The notes beneath the pieces are model-generated. The model was given only the letters and a program-made list of their open reading frames with translations, was not told the DNA's origin and did not search any database. Shown here in pieces: positions 36,008 to 48,627 of a stretch of 64,000 bases of DNA. Positions within the stretch are counted from its first letter, which is position 1. Each line of letters starts with the position of its first letter. The position numbers and the translations under genes were made by a program. The stretch is from Lactuca virosa (Eukaryota > Streptophyta > Magnoliopsida > Asterales > Asteraceae), in the NCBI GenBank assembly GCA_928212115.1, contig CAKMRJ010005634.1, positions 120,301,282 to 120,365,281 of the forward strand, in the 5' to 3' direction.

Positions 36008-37190
36008 ATGGTGATGATTACGTGAGGAGGTTCGAGTTCGGGATCAGGATCAGGATCAAGTTCAGGCTTTGGTGTAGAGCCAATTGATGAGAGGCTGCGC
36101 GAGCATATCGCGGCTGAGAATACTCATGGCATCCTTGACGCTACCCTAATGATCTTTGGTACTGTCAAGGAGGTAATCATGGAGATTATGGAGGATCGGC
36201 TCAGGTCTTTTCGAGCCGAGATTGCAGCGGGTCAGATTGGGACTCAAACTCCCTTATTTCGGGAGTTCAAGGCGTGTGGTGTGCCTGAGTTCTTTAGGGT
36301 TAGGGACCCCATCACTAGTCGCCGCTGGGTTGCCGACATGGAGAATGCCCAGCGCACGGGTTTTTTCCCCGAGGCGGAAAATGTGGGGTTCGCGTCCTGT
36401 ATGTTGAGGGATCGGGCGTGAGATTGTTGGAAGAGGTTACCCGCGAGGTAGGATCGGTGGGTGTGGCTGAGATGTCATGGGAGGAGTTTGTGCGGAGGTT
36501 TGATCGGGATTTTGCACCGGCCATTGAGGTGCAGCGATTAGTGAGCGAGTTCCAGGACCTTCACCAGACCACGGAGACTATGGCGAAGATCACCGCCAAG
36601 TTCAGAGAGAGAGCATTGTTTGTTCCACAATACACTGCAGATGAGGAGATGAAGAAGACCAGGTATCATTCGATGCTGAGGGATGATATCCGAGAGTTCG
36701 TGAGCTTTTCGGGGTGCAAGACCCTGAATGACATGGTGGAGAAGGCCCGGGAACAAGAAATTGAGTTGGAGCTCCGGACGAAGCGGAAGCCAGAGTAGGT
36801 TCAGACGGCAGTGGGTTAGGCTAGGAAGCCTAAGACCTCCGATCCTCCCAGCAGAGGCCGGTAGGGTCGGGGCCATTGTGCCAAGTGCGGCAAGCCGCAC
36901 AGTGGAGCCTTTCGGGTAGTAGGCTCGACATGTTACACTTGTGGCCATCCGGTCAACATGAGCAGGGACTACCCCAAGAAGGGCTTGATTTGTTTTCACT
37001 ACAACTAGACCGGTCATAAAAATGCCGATTGTCTGAGGTTGTCTGGAGGAGCATTGGTGACACCTGCGCCCGCCACGATGACGATTACAGATGGCCGCCC
37101 GATCGAGGCGAAGGCTCCTGCTGTGAAAAGTAGGGCCTTTCAGCTGACCACAGAGGAGGCCCGAGTAGCATCGGAAGTCATGACTGGTAT
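36008..37190 (+). pseudogene. Gypsy-A gag with degenerate zinc knuckles
   Basis: An ATG at 36008 opens the frame, but a TGA follows at 36023. The same frame then gives a Gly-Ser run, EPIDERLREHIAAE, and EDRLRSFRAEIAAGQ, typical of Tekay-like Gag. A TGA at 36419 and a one-base shift move the reading to another frame (MSWEEFVRRFDRDFAP to CKTLNDMVEKAREQEIELEL), which ends in a TAG at 36796. Three Cys-His boxes can be traced at 36870-37040 (HCAKCGKPH, CYTCGHP, CFHYN..GHKNADC), each missing at least one ligand. Gag would build the particle and bind RNA. Confidence 0.9.
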
Positions 37191-37239
37191 GTGACCTATT
37201 TCTATCTTATTTATTTTATTGTGATGCTTATGTTGTTAT

Positions 37240-39155
37240 GATCTTGTATAGGGACCTTTTTAGTCAATGGATTGTTGGCTCATGTTCTTTTTGATTCGGG
37301 GGCTACCCGATCATTTGTATATCCTGCACTCAGCAAGAAGTTTTGAGATGCTTTGGGAACTTTGGATTCCCCTCTTGAGGTGGAGATTGCTGACGATCGC
37401 ACTGTGAGCGCTGCGAGGGTATTTCAGAGGAGCATACTGAACATGTTCGGCGAGAGGTTCTCTATCAATTTGGTACCGATTCCTTTAAGGGGATTGAAAT
37501 TAATCATCGGGATGGACTGGTTGGGGTCCAATGGGGCTGTAATTGATTGTGAGCAGCAACTAGTGAGAGTTCGAACCCCAAGTGAGGGAGAACTGGTTAT
37601 TCATAGAGAGAGGCCTCACATGGGACAAATCTCTATTTGGATGCAAGGGCTAGGAGACTTCTTCAGCAGGGTTGTTCAGGTTTTCTAGCTTATGTCTCTG
37701 ATTCAAGGATGGAGACCACGATAGAGTTGAGCAGGGTACCTATTGTGTGAGATTTTCCCAATGTTTTTTCCGGAGGAGTTGCCTGGGCTGACACCCAAGA
37801 GGCAGGTAGAGTTTCGTATTTATTTGACGCCTGCTGCGGCTCCGATAGCCAAGGCGTCGTATCGTCTAGCTCCGCCTGAGATGCAGGAGTTGTCTACGCA
37901 GCTACATGAGCTGCTAGATAGTGGATTTATTCGTCCGAGCAGTTCCTTGTGCGGAGCACTGATCATGTTCGTGAAAAAGAAGGATGGGTCACACAGGATG
38001 TGTATTGATTATCGAGAGCTGAACAAGATGACGGTGAAGAACCGTTACCCGCTTCCGAGAATCAATGACTTATTTGATCAGCTTCAGGGTGCATCTTGGT
38101 TTTCCAAGATTGATCTTCGGCCGGGATATCATCAGATGAGGATCAGGGACGAGGATATACCGAAGACGGACTTCAGAACTCGATATGGTCATTACGAGTT
38201 CATGGTGATGTCATTTGGGCTCACCAATTCCCCATCATCGTTCATGGACCTCATGAACCGGGTGTGCAGACCGATGCTAGATAGGTTTGTGCTTGTTTTT
38301 ATTTATGACATCCTGGTATACTCCAAGACCAAGGAGTTGCACAAGCAACATTTGAGGGAGGTTTTGGAGACCTTGAGGAGGGAGAGGCTTTATGACAAAT
38401 TCTCCAAATGCGAGTTTTGGTTGCGTGAGGTGCAGTTTCTGGGGTACATCATCAACCAAGAGGGTATCTTTGTGGACCCGTCCAAGATTGAGGCGGTTAT
38501 GCGTTGGGAGGTTCCGAGGAACGAATCCGAGATCCGAAGTTTCTTGGGCCATGCGAGGTACTATCAGAGATTTATTCAGGATTTCTCAAAGATTGCAGTG
38601 ACTTTGACTCGTCTGACCAAGAAAAATGTGACCTTTCGGTGGAGTCCAGATCAGCAGCCGGCCTTCGAGAATTTGATACAGAAATTGTGTGAGGCCCTGA
38701 TTCTGGCGTTACCCGAGGGATTAGATGATTTTGTGGTATATTGTGATGCTTCTATTTTGGGTTTGGGGGATGTCCTTATGCAGAGAGGACACATGATTTC
38801 TTACACCTCAAGGAAGCTGAAGCCTCATGAGGCGAATTACGCCACTCACGACTTGGAATTGGGGGCGGTGGTTTTTGGCCTCAAGATTTGGATGCATTAC
38901 TTATATGGGGTCCGATGCACCATTTTCACCGATCATAAGAGTTTGAAGTATTTGATGGATCAGCCGAACCTGAATATGCGGCAGAGTAGGTGGTTAGACG
39001 TGGTGAAAGATTATGACTGCGAGATTTTGTATCATCCTGGGAAGGGCAATGTGGTGGCTGATGCTTTGAGCCTTAAGGCGTCGATTGCTTTGATCCGATG
39101 TGTTTGCTTGAGGATGACGGTTACCTCACCATTGATGGATATGGTTAAGGGGTAA
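37240..39155 (+). pseudogene. Gypsy-A protease, reverse transcriptase and RNase H
   Basis: The protease keeps DSGATRSF (37293), followed by a TGA at 37344. GMDWLGSNGAVIDCE (37511) ends the protease domain. After shifts near 37690-37750 a 470-codon frame (37743-39155) holds the reverse transcriptase: FVKKKDGSHRMCIDYRELN, PLPRINDLFDQLQGA, SKIDLRPGYHQMRI and FGLTNSPSSFM. The catalytic F-I-D-D is FIYD (Tyr codon 38304-38306), removing one metal ligand. RNase H motifs (YCDAS, DLELGAV, FTDHKSLKY, VADALS) all keep their acidic residues. The frame ends before integrase. The enzyme would copy RNA into DNA in the particle. Confidence 0.95.
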
Positions 39156-40580
39156 CAGTTTGAGGGATTGAAAAAGGAGAATTGGAAGACTGAGTGGATT
39201 AGGGGACAAATTCCATTGTTTGTCCGAGACAGCCGAAGATTATTGACATAGTGTGGCAGGGTTTAGGTTCCGGAATTTGGGGGAGTGAGGCAAAAGATTT
39301 TGTAGGACGCGCATTAGTCCAAGTTTTCTATCCATCCGGGCCACAAAGATGTATCAAGACTTGAGATTAAGCTACTGGTGGCCCTGCATGAAGCGAGAAG
39401 TTGCTTAGTTTGTTGAGCGGGGTTTGACCTATAGGAAGGTCAAAGATTAGCATCAGAGGCCTCACGACAAGGTTCAGCCGTTACCCATCCCCATGTGGAA
39501 ATCGAAGGAGATCACCATGGATTTTATCACAAAATTACCCAGGACGGCGATGGCTGTTGACTTTATTTGGCTTATTTTGGATAGCTTGACCAAGAGTGCA
39601 CACTTTATTCCGATTGATGAGAGTATATCCGCTGAGAAATTAGCAGATATTTATGTTCGAGAGGTGGCAGTTAGGCACGGAGTGCCGGTGTCTGTGGTCT
39701 CAGACCGCGATGTTAGGTTCACCTACAGGTTCCGAAGGAAGTTTCATGAGGAGTTTGGCAATCAACTGAATTTCAGTACAACTTAACACCCCCAGACTGA
39801 TGGACAGAGCGAGCGGAGGATCCAGACACTCGAGGATATGCTCCGGGCATGTGTTCTAGATTTCGAAGAGAGTTGGGATACTTACCTCCCACTAGTAGAG
39901 TTTTCCTACAACAACGGTTATCATGCTAGTATTGACCGACCCCCATTCAAGATGCTGTATGGAAGGAGGTGTAGGACTTCGGTTTGTTGCGGGGAGGTTG
40001 GCCATCAATTCATGAGAAGCACCGAAGTGGTGCTTAAGACCATTGAGTTGATTCAGCAGATGCGTGATAGGCTGCGATTCGCGCAAAGTCGTCAGAAAAG
40101 CTATGCTGACCGACGCTGTTCGGGTCTCGAGATTCAGGTGGGGGATATCGTACTGCTGAAGGTGTCGCGATGGAAGGGTGTCATCCGCTTTCAGAAGAGG
40201 AGAAAGTTGGGACCCCGATTCGTTGGTCCATTCAGGATCTCTGCCCTAGTTGGCAAGGTTGCGTATCGGTTGGATCTCCCTGATGATCTGAGTCATATCC
40301 ATAACACCTTTCATGTGTATCAGCTACGGAAGTGTGTATCAGATGAGACTGCAGTTATTTCATTGGATGATATTCACGTGGATGAGAACCTGAACTATGT
40401 TGAGAAGCCCATTGCAGTTATGGATAGAAAACTAAAGCTCTTCAAAACAAAGTGGTGAAGCTGGTTAAGGTGCAATGGAAGCACAGAAGGGGCTCCGAAT
40501 GGACTTGGGAGCTGGAGGACGAGACGAGAGAGCATTACCCAGACTTATTCGCATCAGCAGAATTCGAGGACGAAGTCTAA
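39156..40580 (+). pseudogene. Gypsy-A integrase and chromodomain tail
   Basis: The zinc-binding N-terminal part (39180-39480) is broken by stops. The core begins ITMDFITKLPRTA (39508). The catalytic residues are visible: Asp in LILDSLTKSAHF, Asp in VVSDRDVRF, and Glu in DGQSERRIQTLED. A TAA at 39784 separates the second and third. A 206-codon frame (39838-40458) carries the C-terminal part (VGDIVLLKVSRWKGVIRF, GPFRISALVGKVAYRLDLP, HNTFHVYQLRKCVSDE). A one-base shift at about 40455 leads into the chromodomain tail (KLVKVQWKHRRGSEWTWELED) and a stop at 40578. Confidence 0.95.
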
Positions 40581-40585
40581 TCCAA

Positions 40586-40597
40586 GTGGGGGAGAGT
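40586..40597 (+). promoter_or_regulatory. Gypsy-A polypurine tract
   Basis: GTGGGGGAGAGT directly precedes the 3' LTR, where plus-strand synthesis would start. Confidence 0.85.
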
Positions 40598-41621
40598 TGT
40601 AATGATCGAAGTTCAGGTATTTACTCTTTTTCGTCTGGAATTGAAATTTTGTTGCATAAAGGGTCCCTACGTACGCAGGGTATATATATGTGTACGCTTA
40701 GCATACTAGGGAGGGCTGATCGCGGGTGTGTACCACGTGCGTGGGACATACCGAGCGGTGCGCGGGGCGTACGTGGCTGAAGACCAAAACCCTAATTTTA
40801 GGGCAAGGACCCTATTAAAACGTTCTGAAGCCATTTGGACCTTACCCTAACCAGCCTCCATTACTTTCAAACGTCCCTAAAACCCAAAATCCTTTGTGAG
40901 TAATTCTTGAGCTTGAAAGTGCCTAAAATACATCCTTTTTGGTGAGCTAGCAAGGATAAGGAAGTGGAAGCAAGCCTTGAACATGGGAAAAACTTTTGGA
41001 TCTTACATTTGGAGCATCTTGGGAAGCTTGTGGAGTGTGAGATTTAGTATTGGTAGTTAAGAAGCTATTATTTTCATCAGACTGAGGTGAGTCTTCTCAT
41101 TATACCAATGGGTCGAAGGCAGCAATACTGGCCCATTACTTGATATGTGGACTTAATAGTTGATATGTAATGGTTTCGTTAGTTGACATGTAATGACTTG
41201 TGTGAAGACCATGGGGGAGCCCATGGCACCTGTTAAAGACTATGGGGGGAGCCTATGGCCCTTGGATGTTATAACATGGCGGTATCCCATGGCATTCCAG
41301 GTGAAGACCATGGAGGGAGTCCATGGAAATTCTATATGTATATAGGTTGCATGGTATTATGAGGTTGTATGTTTTGTTTAGTTTGGGAATTCACTAAGCG
41401 TTTTCTTACAGTTTTTTGGGTGTTTCAGGTACTTCTGGTTCTATGGGGAAGGGTCTGGCTTGATGTCGCAACACTCTCTCTCTAGTATTTCCACATTTAT
41501 TGTTTTGGATACTCTGATCTTTTGGATATGATTTGATGTAATGGAATTTTGGAAGTAAAAACATGATTGTAATTTCTATAAATTAAATGAAAAATTTTAT
41601 CTGAATTTTTGGGCTTTTACA
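40598..41621 (+). mobile_element. Gypsy-A 3' LTR, 1024 bp
   Basis: TGTAATGATCG to GGGCTTTTACA, uninterrupted. Its upstream words near 40668-40772 have decayed compared with the 5' LTR (GTACGCAGGGTATAT for GTACGCGGAGCGTAC). Confidence 0.95.
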
Positions 41622-41626
41622 GAATG

Positions 41627-41959
41627 AAGCTTAAGCAAGGAGATTTGAATCTAATCATGGGGAATAGACGAAAGTCGTTAGTCTAAATGGTAGGAGAGTT
41701 CGATCTGAAGCTTAGTAGTGGAGTTATGATTAATTTACTTAATTGTTGTTATGCTTCGGAGATGTCTAGGAACATTATTTCTTTCCATGCATTGTATAAA
41801 AAAGAATTTCAATTTTCGTTTGACAATGAAAAGGGTGATATTTTGGTTTATAAAGATGGTTGTTTTATTTTTAAAGCTTCCCCTTGCAATGAAATTTATG
41901 AAAGTGTTGAGTATATTTCTAATAATAGAAATGTTAAATTTGATATTGATTATTCTAAT
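41627..41959 (+). pseudogene. Copia-E pol, second fragment (protease end to pre-integrase)
   Basis: It continues the reading interrupted at 33498. NLIMGNRRKS parallels the same block of copia-A (57335). After a stop comes the frame 41687-41959 with SSGVMINLLNCCYASEMSRNIISFHALYKKEF, matching copia-A 57405-57485 closely. Copia-B then interrupts at 41960; the duplicated CTAAT encodes part of the SN here. Confidence 0.9.
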
Positions 41960-42758
41960 TGATGGGTTTTGAGCACTACAACATTCCTACGGTGTACATG
42001 CAACCCTAATGCTTTGGATCTAGGTTTTTCTCAAGTTATACATGCAAATAATCATCCAAAGCATAAACCCTAATAACTAGCATACCAATTTCGAAATTGA
42101 CACATAAAATAGGGTTTAGGTGTTACCTTTCTTGTTGTTGATTTGACTTGACCTTCAAGAGCTTAGTGCCTCAAATGTTGCACCTCCAATGGAGTCACAA
42201 ACACCACTAGCAACAAGGAAGAACAAGAGAGAGAGAGAGAGATGAAGGCATCAAAACCGGCTAGGGTTCTCTTAGAAACTCATAGGGAGGCCGATTTTGT
42301 GTGCCTTGGGGTTTCTTATATAGTTTAGCTATTAGGGTTTTCAAGTGGAAACCCTAATTTCCCTTGCTTAGGCCCTAAGTAACACATGGACCCCCATATG
42401 GCAAGCCTTGGATGAAATTCTATGGGCTCCCATAGATTTTCGTCCATCATATGCCAATAGGATCCATTAGCCCAAACTATAACTATTACTGATTTACATA
42501 ATCAGTCCCCGTCAATTTAATTAGTCTATTTTGATCACTAAATTAATTCCAAATTAATTTCTGATCAAAACTAATTAAATAATATGGTTTCTCAATCAAT
42601 ATATTATTCTTATAATATATTAATAAATCATAATAAACCTCTTTCTCCATAATTCATCCTACCAAATAGCTATGGTGAAGGCAACCCAAAAGGACCATGC
42701 TACTATCGGGTCCAGTACATACCAATTATAGTTATGGGCTTAGACACCTAATCCAACA
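41960..42758 (-). mobile_element. Copia-B 3' LTR, 799 bp
   Basis: The plus strand reads TGATGGGTTTTGAGC to CTAATCCAACA. The adjoining GTCTCCCACTTGG (42759-42771) is the reversed polypurine tract. It has 8 GA units at 42227-42242. Confidence 0.95.
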
Positions 42759-44186
42759 GTCTCCCACTTGGATAAGTCTAATAACTATAATTACAAGTAC
42801 GACTTCAAAATCCGATTAGCAATCGTAGCTCTCAAAAGTCGCTGTCGAACTCTGATCATATCAGAAATGCGTCCTTTAGATAAGGGATCATATATTCCTC
42901 CATTCTTCAAGATATCGTATGGACTGAGACATGGATTATAATCATTCTCTCTGCCATGTGTTGTTTCCCAATTTCCGATTTATGACGACTGACAACAAAC
43001 TACAATTGAGCACATCAACTTAGTGCAGGCTTGGCCAAGCGCTTAGGTTTGTCATCACTAAATCATCGAGGGGCCGACAAATATCGCTTTTATCCCACTT
43101 TGGGTAAAAGGAATGGATAAACTTCGACTCATATGATCGTACTATTTACTCATCAAATCACACACAACAATACGTTTTATAACATCAAGTTACTGATGCG
43201 TTTACATATTATCAATGTGAAACCGATCGTAAACAACAACTCATATATCTCCGTTTGAAGAATATAAGATATTATCGTCTCACAGTCACTCGTGATAAAA
43301 TCCATGAAGTGATTAATGTGAGCGCGGGTTTAATACAATACTCAAATCCTATTTCAGAAGTACTCATGAACATTGCAACAAACTTGTGCTATGTCTAAAT
43401 ACTTAGACAATATACAGTCGGATTCATGACAACCTTACCTCATTACTTACTTCCAAAGTATGATTGACTGTGGATGTTTAAATAATCTTATTATTCGGGA
43501 AGTAAATCATGTGAAGTGAAACACAAGAATAATCTAATCCAATATGGTCTCAACACTCTTGAATATAAATAAAACACTTATTATTTAATCACCATATTGA
43601 TTACACATTATTCATTGTATAATGTTTCGATTAATCAACTTAATACTTGAATTAAAACAATACTTATCCCATGATCCAAGCATGCACACTATGTTTACCT
43701 ATGGTCCTTACTTTGTGAAATAGATTAATTGAACACATTTCCAATGATGCTCATTTCACAACTCCAAATCCTTATCATAAGTGTAAGAATACCAAATTCT
43801 TCCATTATTAGAATGTGTTAGATTCTAAGCTATCATGCAATGATAATTTAGTAATGTCTAGGAACCAAAGTCACAAAGACTTTGCCAATTACAAAACATT
43901 CCATTGGAGATTGTTACAAGACAATTCCATAGATACAAAGTCTCATATTCAAAGTACATTCATTTGAACATCGTTCTTGCATAAAAGTTTCTACACATAT
44001 ATTCTTAATATCCAACTCCCATTATGGAAACATTTCCATATTTGCCATATGACAATTCATTCTTAATAGAATCTCATCTATTCATAATTATGTCAATATG
44101 GTCCATCCATTACTATACTTCCAACTGCCCACAAGCGATCAATCCTTAGAGAACCTTAGATCGTCCTTGATAGTTGTTTAATTACT
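42759..44186 (-). other. Copia-B 3' untranslated internal region
   Basis: No gene. Read on the minus strand it parallels copia-A 60330-61187, including 'tgtctaag..ttagacatag' (near 43395) and the stretch before the polypurine tract. Confidence 0.75.
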
Positions 44187-46569
44187 TTAGTCATACCAGT
44201 TCTGATCCTTTTTCCCTCTTAATGCCCTAGGCATTTGGAAATCAGAGCATGCGAATATTATAACATATGCAATCGATCCTATACCTGAAGCATATGGGAT
44301 ACGATTCATAATAAAGATATGATACTTCACCAATCTCTCGTTATAATATTTCCATATATGGAACTTCCAACGTTGAAACATTTAAACTTACTATTCATAT
44401 ATGCTCATGACTAAGTTCGATTAATACTTCAATCTAAACTTTTAGATTCGAAATAAAGTATAAGTATCCTCTCCCTTACTATAGCAAAACAACTTTTCAA
44501 ACTCTGCAACTTTGCAAATCAAAACTTTGTTTCCTATAAATAGCATTGCTAACTCGCAACACCTATCATAATGATTATGCTCCCACTAGCACAACAATTA
44601 TGTCCTTACTAGGATAACACTTATGCTCCCACTAGCTTTGACATGTACCCAGAAATCAGATGGACTTCTAGAAATCAATACTTATTGACTTTCTTACCAA
44701 AGTTCATATTTCTGATACAAGATGCTTCGATAAGACTTTATCTAGGCTTCTCAAACTCATACACCTTTGCTTAGATAGCTCATATGTGTGTCTAAACTAT
44801 TTTAGAACTTACAGAAATAAGTGCCAAATGTTCAAACTATTTTCCATTTCTCACAATTCGAACTATGAAGAGGGATGACATAATCATAACCGAATTTAAG
44901 AATGCAATTAACACAACTGCTATCTCATTAAATCTACTTAGTGAAAGCGTTTCCTCGCAATCCTTTTATGAAGCGGAGAGAAACCTTTGCCACTTAGATT
45001 TTATGGTGTATGTATTCCTATCCATGTGAAGTTGTCATAACCATAATCACAAGACAAGGTTTGTGACAAAAACAAACTCATATGGACTGAACTTGTTCAA
45101 TCTTAATTTATTGCCACTTAGTAGTACAGGGCCTACCATTACTTCCAGGTTGTTGAGCAGATCACCTATACTGGTCAATATACTTTCATTGATTAATGTG
45201 ATTTGCCTTGTGCAATCAAATGAGAACTCACAGAACTCACATGCATAGTCAACATGAATGGGCACATAAACAACAATGTGTCAACACGATAGGTTACAAA
45301 CCTCAAGTCGCGTGCTAGTGATGAACAATAGGTTTATTCTTCATTAGTTCTTGAAACTTTTCAAGACCTTTAAGACTCCCACTGACCTCTTGACATATAA
45401 GATTCTTTGTCAAGAAACGTTCCTCGACAAACAAATATTCAAGTGTTAGTACAAATTCTTATCAAGAAAAAACACTTCATATAATTGGTCTTAGTTGGTC
45501 TTTGTCTTATCCAAGACATCACAACTACCAATTTCAAATGTGCAAGAGTAAGAAACATTTCTACTCCACATTTCATGAGGTGTTATAAACCTACTTTAGA
45601 TATGTCACTCAAGGCGCAATCTTGGAGTATGACTCAAAGACTTGATTTTGAAACGAAGTATGACTCACCCTTTTTTATTCAACCATTTCAACAATTCCCC
45701 GATTCCTCTTCTTAGCCATACAAATGTACTAAGGTTTCCTTAGAGGATCAATTGTGACATGGTTTCATAATCACTAAGATGATCATAAAACACGATACTC
45801 AAGTACTCTCCATTCCTTTAAGTTTGGAGAAACTTTTATCTTTCTGCCTAATTGATTCTTCTTATTCGTTTTGCTATACATTGAAACTTTTTCAATGATT
45901 CAGAATCACACTTAATCTTGTAAGCATAACCATATTTACTAAACTTTTAGTAAATCATGACGAATAGTCTTATCGTTATTTGTGGTGGATTTGACCAGTG
46001 CACATCAATGTGTACTAGATCCTTTCATCTTTCACTTGACTTACATACATATGTAAACAAGGAATTAGTCTCAATTTCGCAAGTACCAAGATTTTCATAC
46101 ATCACATGATTCAAATGATATGATTCCAAGTTTCTTTCCAATTGAAGCTTGGGTGATGAGAATCTTTCCTTACTTAGAAAAATTACAACACTACTAGAAT
46201 TGATATAACTAAGAATCAATCATTTTCAATATTGCTATTAATAGAAACATATGAACAACAATTTTCACAAATGTCATTGCAAGGAAACATAAAATAAGAA
46301 AAAATTAAAATTTTCTTTACTTATAAAATGCGGATAACTTGTCCTTACAATGCAAATTCAAATGAAAACTATGTTACTAAATATTCCTAAGCAGTCTATC
46401 ATAACTCCTAAACAACATCTTAAAAATCTGATCATCGAACCATGCGATCGAAATCAATCTCTTCGCGATCAGACTCAGCTCACTCTTTAAGCTTCCTTTC
46501 TCTTTTCCGATCCTACAAAACATCAAAATGCAATCTTATCACATCATGTATTAAGAATCTATAAATAGG
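44187..46569 (-). pseudogene. Copia-B pol remnants (RT traces)
   Basis: Only islands can be read on the minus strand. HVKASGSIS near 44665-44640 corresponds to the block before YVDD in copia-A, but YVDD itself is gone, replaced by two near copies of 'ctagtgggagcataa' (about 44590 and 44635). RIPYASGIGSIAYVI near 44300 corresponds to VPYASAIGSIMYTM of copia-A. No integrase block was recognised between 44700 and 46569. The region cannot encode a working polymerase. Confidence 0.65.
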
Positions 46570-47040
46570 AACTTAATAGAGTTAGATAGTGGACTTACCT
46601 GAAGCAGAGTCATACATTTTGACTTTACCATCCTTGCGATCTTTCAGGTAGATACAGCTGCTTAGCATCCAATGCCCTTCTCTTGGCAAATGAAACAAAC
46701 AAACTCTTTTGGAATGATACATGGAACTATCTCAGACTCAGCCTTTCTCTTTACCATCTGGTCAAACAGTTTAACCTTGGCCGATCCCTTTCCATTGGGA
46801 AGAGAAAGCTTTTCTGGACTTCCAAAGTGGCCATTGTCAATGTCCATGGAAGTTTGGGAGATTGATCTTCCAGACAAATTTGCTTGACCAGTGCTCCAAA
46901 TCAATGCTGATTCAGCAGCAATAAGCAAATAGGTTAGATCAATAAGTGTCAGATCGTGGTCTCCCATATAGTAGACCTTAATGAACCCGCTATATGACTT
47001 AGTAAGTGATTGAAGAGCCAAGTCAACAACAAGCTTCCTT
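46570..47040 (-). pseudogene. Copia-B gag C-terminal half
   Basis: A 119-codon minus frame (47021-46662) has LTKSYSGFIKVYYM, TLIDLTYLLIAAES and the beginning of the zinc knuckle CFICQEKG. A one-base shift there leads to GHWMLSSCIYLKDRKDGKVKMYDSASGK, so the knuckle (C-x2-C-x4-H-x5-C) spans the shift. A TAA ends it near 46575. The N-terminal half of Gag is not visible upstream, where a local duplication lies. Confidence 0.85.
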
Positions 47041-48247
47041 GATGAACCCGCTATATGACTTAATAAGCAAATAGGTTAGATCAATAAGTGTCAGATCGTG
47101 GTCTCCCATATGTCAGATCGTGGTCTCCCATATAGTAGACCTTAATCAATAAGTGCCGGTTAACCACAAACACTCTATTGATCTATAATAACCTACGAGC
47201 TACCCATTTCCATCCTTCATTAGTCCCATATTAGTGTGTCGGTTAACCACACACGCTCCACTAATGACCAATAAGGTGCAATGTGCAATTTCATGGGTTA
47301 ACATCAAATTCACATTTTTCCTATAGTAACTAAGATTTGGGAATTTATAAAACATTTAGTTACTTTGTATTTCATTATACTTATTAACGAGAGTTTGTGT
47401 CCTATCCTACCCGTTCGGCTAATGATCCTCCACCGGTCAAGGGTGCGGTGGGTAAGAGTGGATACCCAATGACGGTCATTTTACAGGCCGCTTCCTTAAA
47501 CACCCCTTATAGATCAGCTTCGTGAATGAGGTGTACTAACGGTAAGACTGACTTTTTACTTATACATATATAATATATTAGACTTTTAATTTTATATAGT
47601 ATAAGGGTGTATTTTATACATTTAAAATACTAAGGTTTAATCTTTTAATAAATTAGACTTTTAATTTAATTAAACTTAAACCTATCTATGGACTTATTAA
47701 TTGTCCTTTAACTAAAACACTTAATTAATTTATTAATACAATCCAGGAGGGTGTATTTTAAACTATTAAAATACTAGGGTTTAGAATTTAAATATTTCCA
47801 AATTAAAATTTTTAATTAAATTTTAAATTCCAAAATTTGAGGGAAAATTTTGAAACTTTTCAAAACCTTTTAGATCAAATTTAAAATAATTAAATTAATC
47901 ATATAATTTTATCTTTATCAAAAATTTGACCTAATCTATTTTATATGGTAAGATAACTCAAATCAAATTTTACAAATAACTAATATATCATATAATCTTG
48001 TAATTATCTTAAAATTTGACAATTATCATTCAATTAGGTGAGGATATCAATTACCATATCATAAAATTCGAATTTTAATTAGTAAAACAACTTATGGTAA
48101 TTATCCAAATCTAATTTAGGCCAAAAATCCGGAAATAATCCATCAGACCCGACACCACCTCGTGGTCATCAGGCAGAGTAAAAAAAAAACGATTTTTTTA
48201 GCTTTGAACAAACAACAATGGCATCAAATATATCAGAAAAATAACCT
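47041..48247 (-). other. Copia-B leader with local duplication
   Basis: The part next to gag (47041-47145) repeats sequence from 46918-47005. Beyond it the minus strand parallels the leader of copia-A: the words at 47153-47169 and 47236-47252 around GGTTAACC, and 'cagtcttaccgttagtacacc' near 47550. Confidence 0.8.
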
Positions 48248-48260
48248 GGATCTGATACCA
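48248..48260 (-). promoter_or_regulatory. Copia-B primer binding site
   Basis: The plus strand GGATCTGATACCA is the reverse of TGGTATCAGATCC, one base from the usual site, next to the reversed LTR end TGATGGGTTT. Confidence 0.9.
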
Positions 48261-48271
48261 CTGATGGGTTT

Positions 48272-48627
48272 TGTTAGAACCCATTTTGAACGAACGGTGG
48301 ATGCGGAAGAAAAATATCTCGAGATTGATCGGGTATAAAAATATAAACATGAAGAACACATGATGAGAATTTCATAGATAAGAAAAGAAAAGAGAGATGA
48401 ACATAAAAACGTTACAAGCACATGGGTGGAGAGAGAACTCTCCCTTGGTGGGAGAGATCCCACCAATTTCTCTCTCTAGAAATTACATTTTTAGAACTGC
48501 ATACCTAGAAAAGTGACCACCTCTCCCTTTATATAGGATGGAGAGAAAATACACCTAAAATACAATAAAGGGAAATAAATAACCTAACTATCACTCATTA
48601 TTGGTAGAGCATTTCCATGCTCCAACA
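48272..48627 (-). mobile_element. 3' LTR of the non-autonomous element
   Basis: 356 bp. On the minus strand it opens with an inverted repeat, GAGCATGGAAATGCTC. A TATA-like CTATATAAAGG is seen on the minus strand near 48535. Confidence 0.95.

Larger units (their letters stand above)
33499..41621 (+). mobile_element. Gypsy-A, full-length Ty3/gypsy chromovirus
   Basis: It is bounded by TGTAACGATCG (33499) and TTTTACA (41621) and by perfect 5-bp duplications GAATG at 33494-33498 and 41622-41626. LTR, primer site, gag, protease, RT, RNase H, integrase, chromodomain tail, polypurine tract and LTR appear in order. Removing it joins the copia-E reading. Its domain order and chromodomain tail fit the Tekay lineage. 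All genes are broken, so it cannot move by itself. Confidence 0.95.

Noticed and set aside
37743..39155. Active reverse transcriptase gene
   Set aside because: The frame is long, but FIDD is FIYD and the protease and integrase around it are broken.
46672..46887. Plus-strand frames of 60-71 codons
   Set aside because: They are antisense shadows of the copia-B gag frame on the minus strand.
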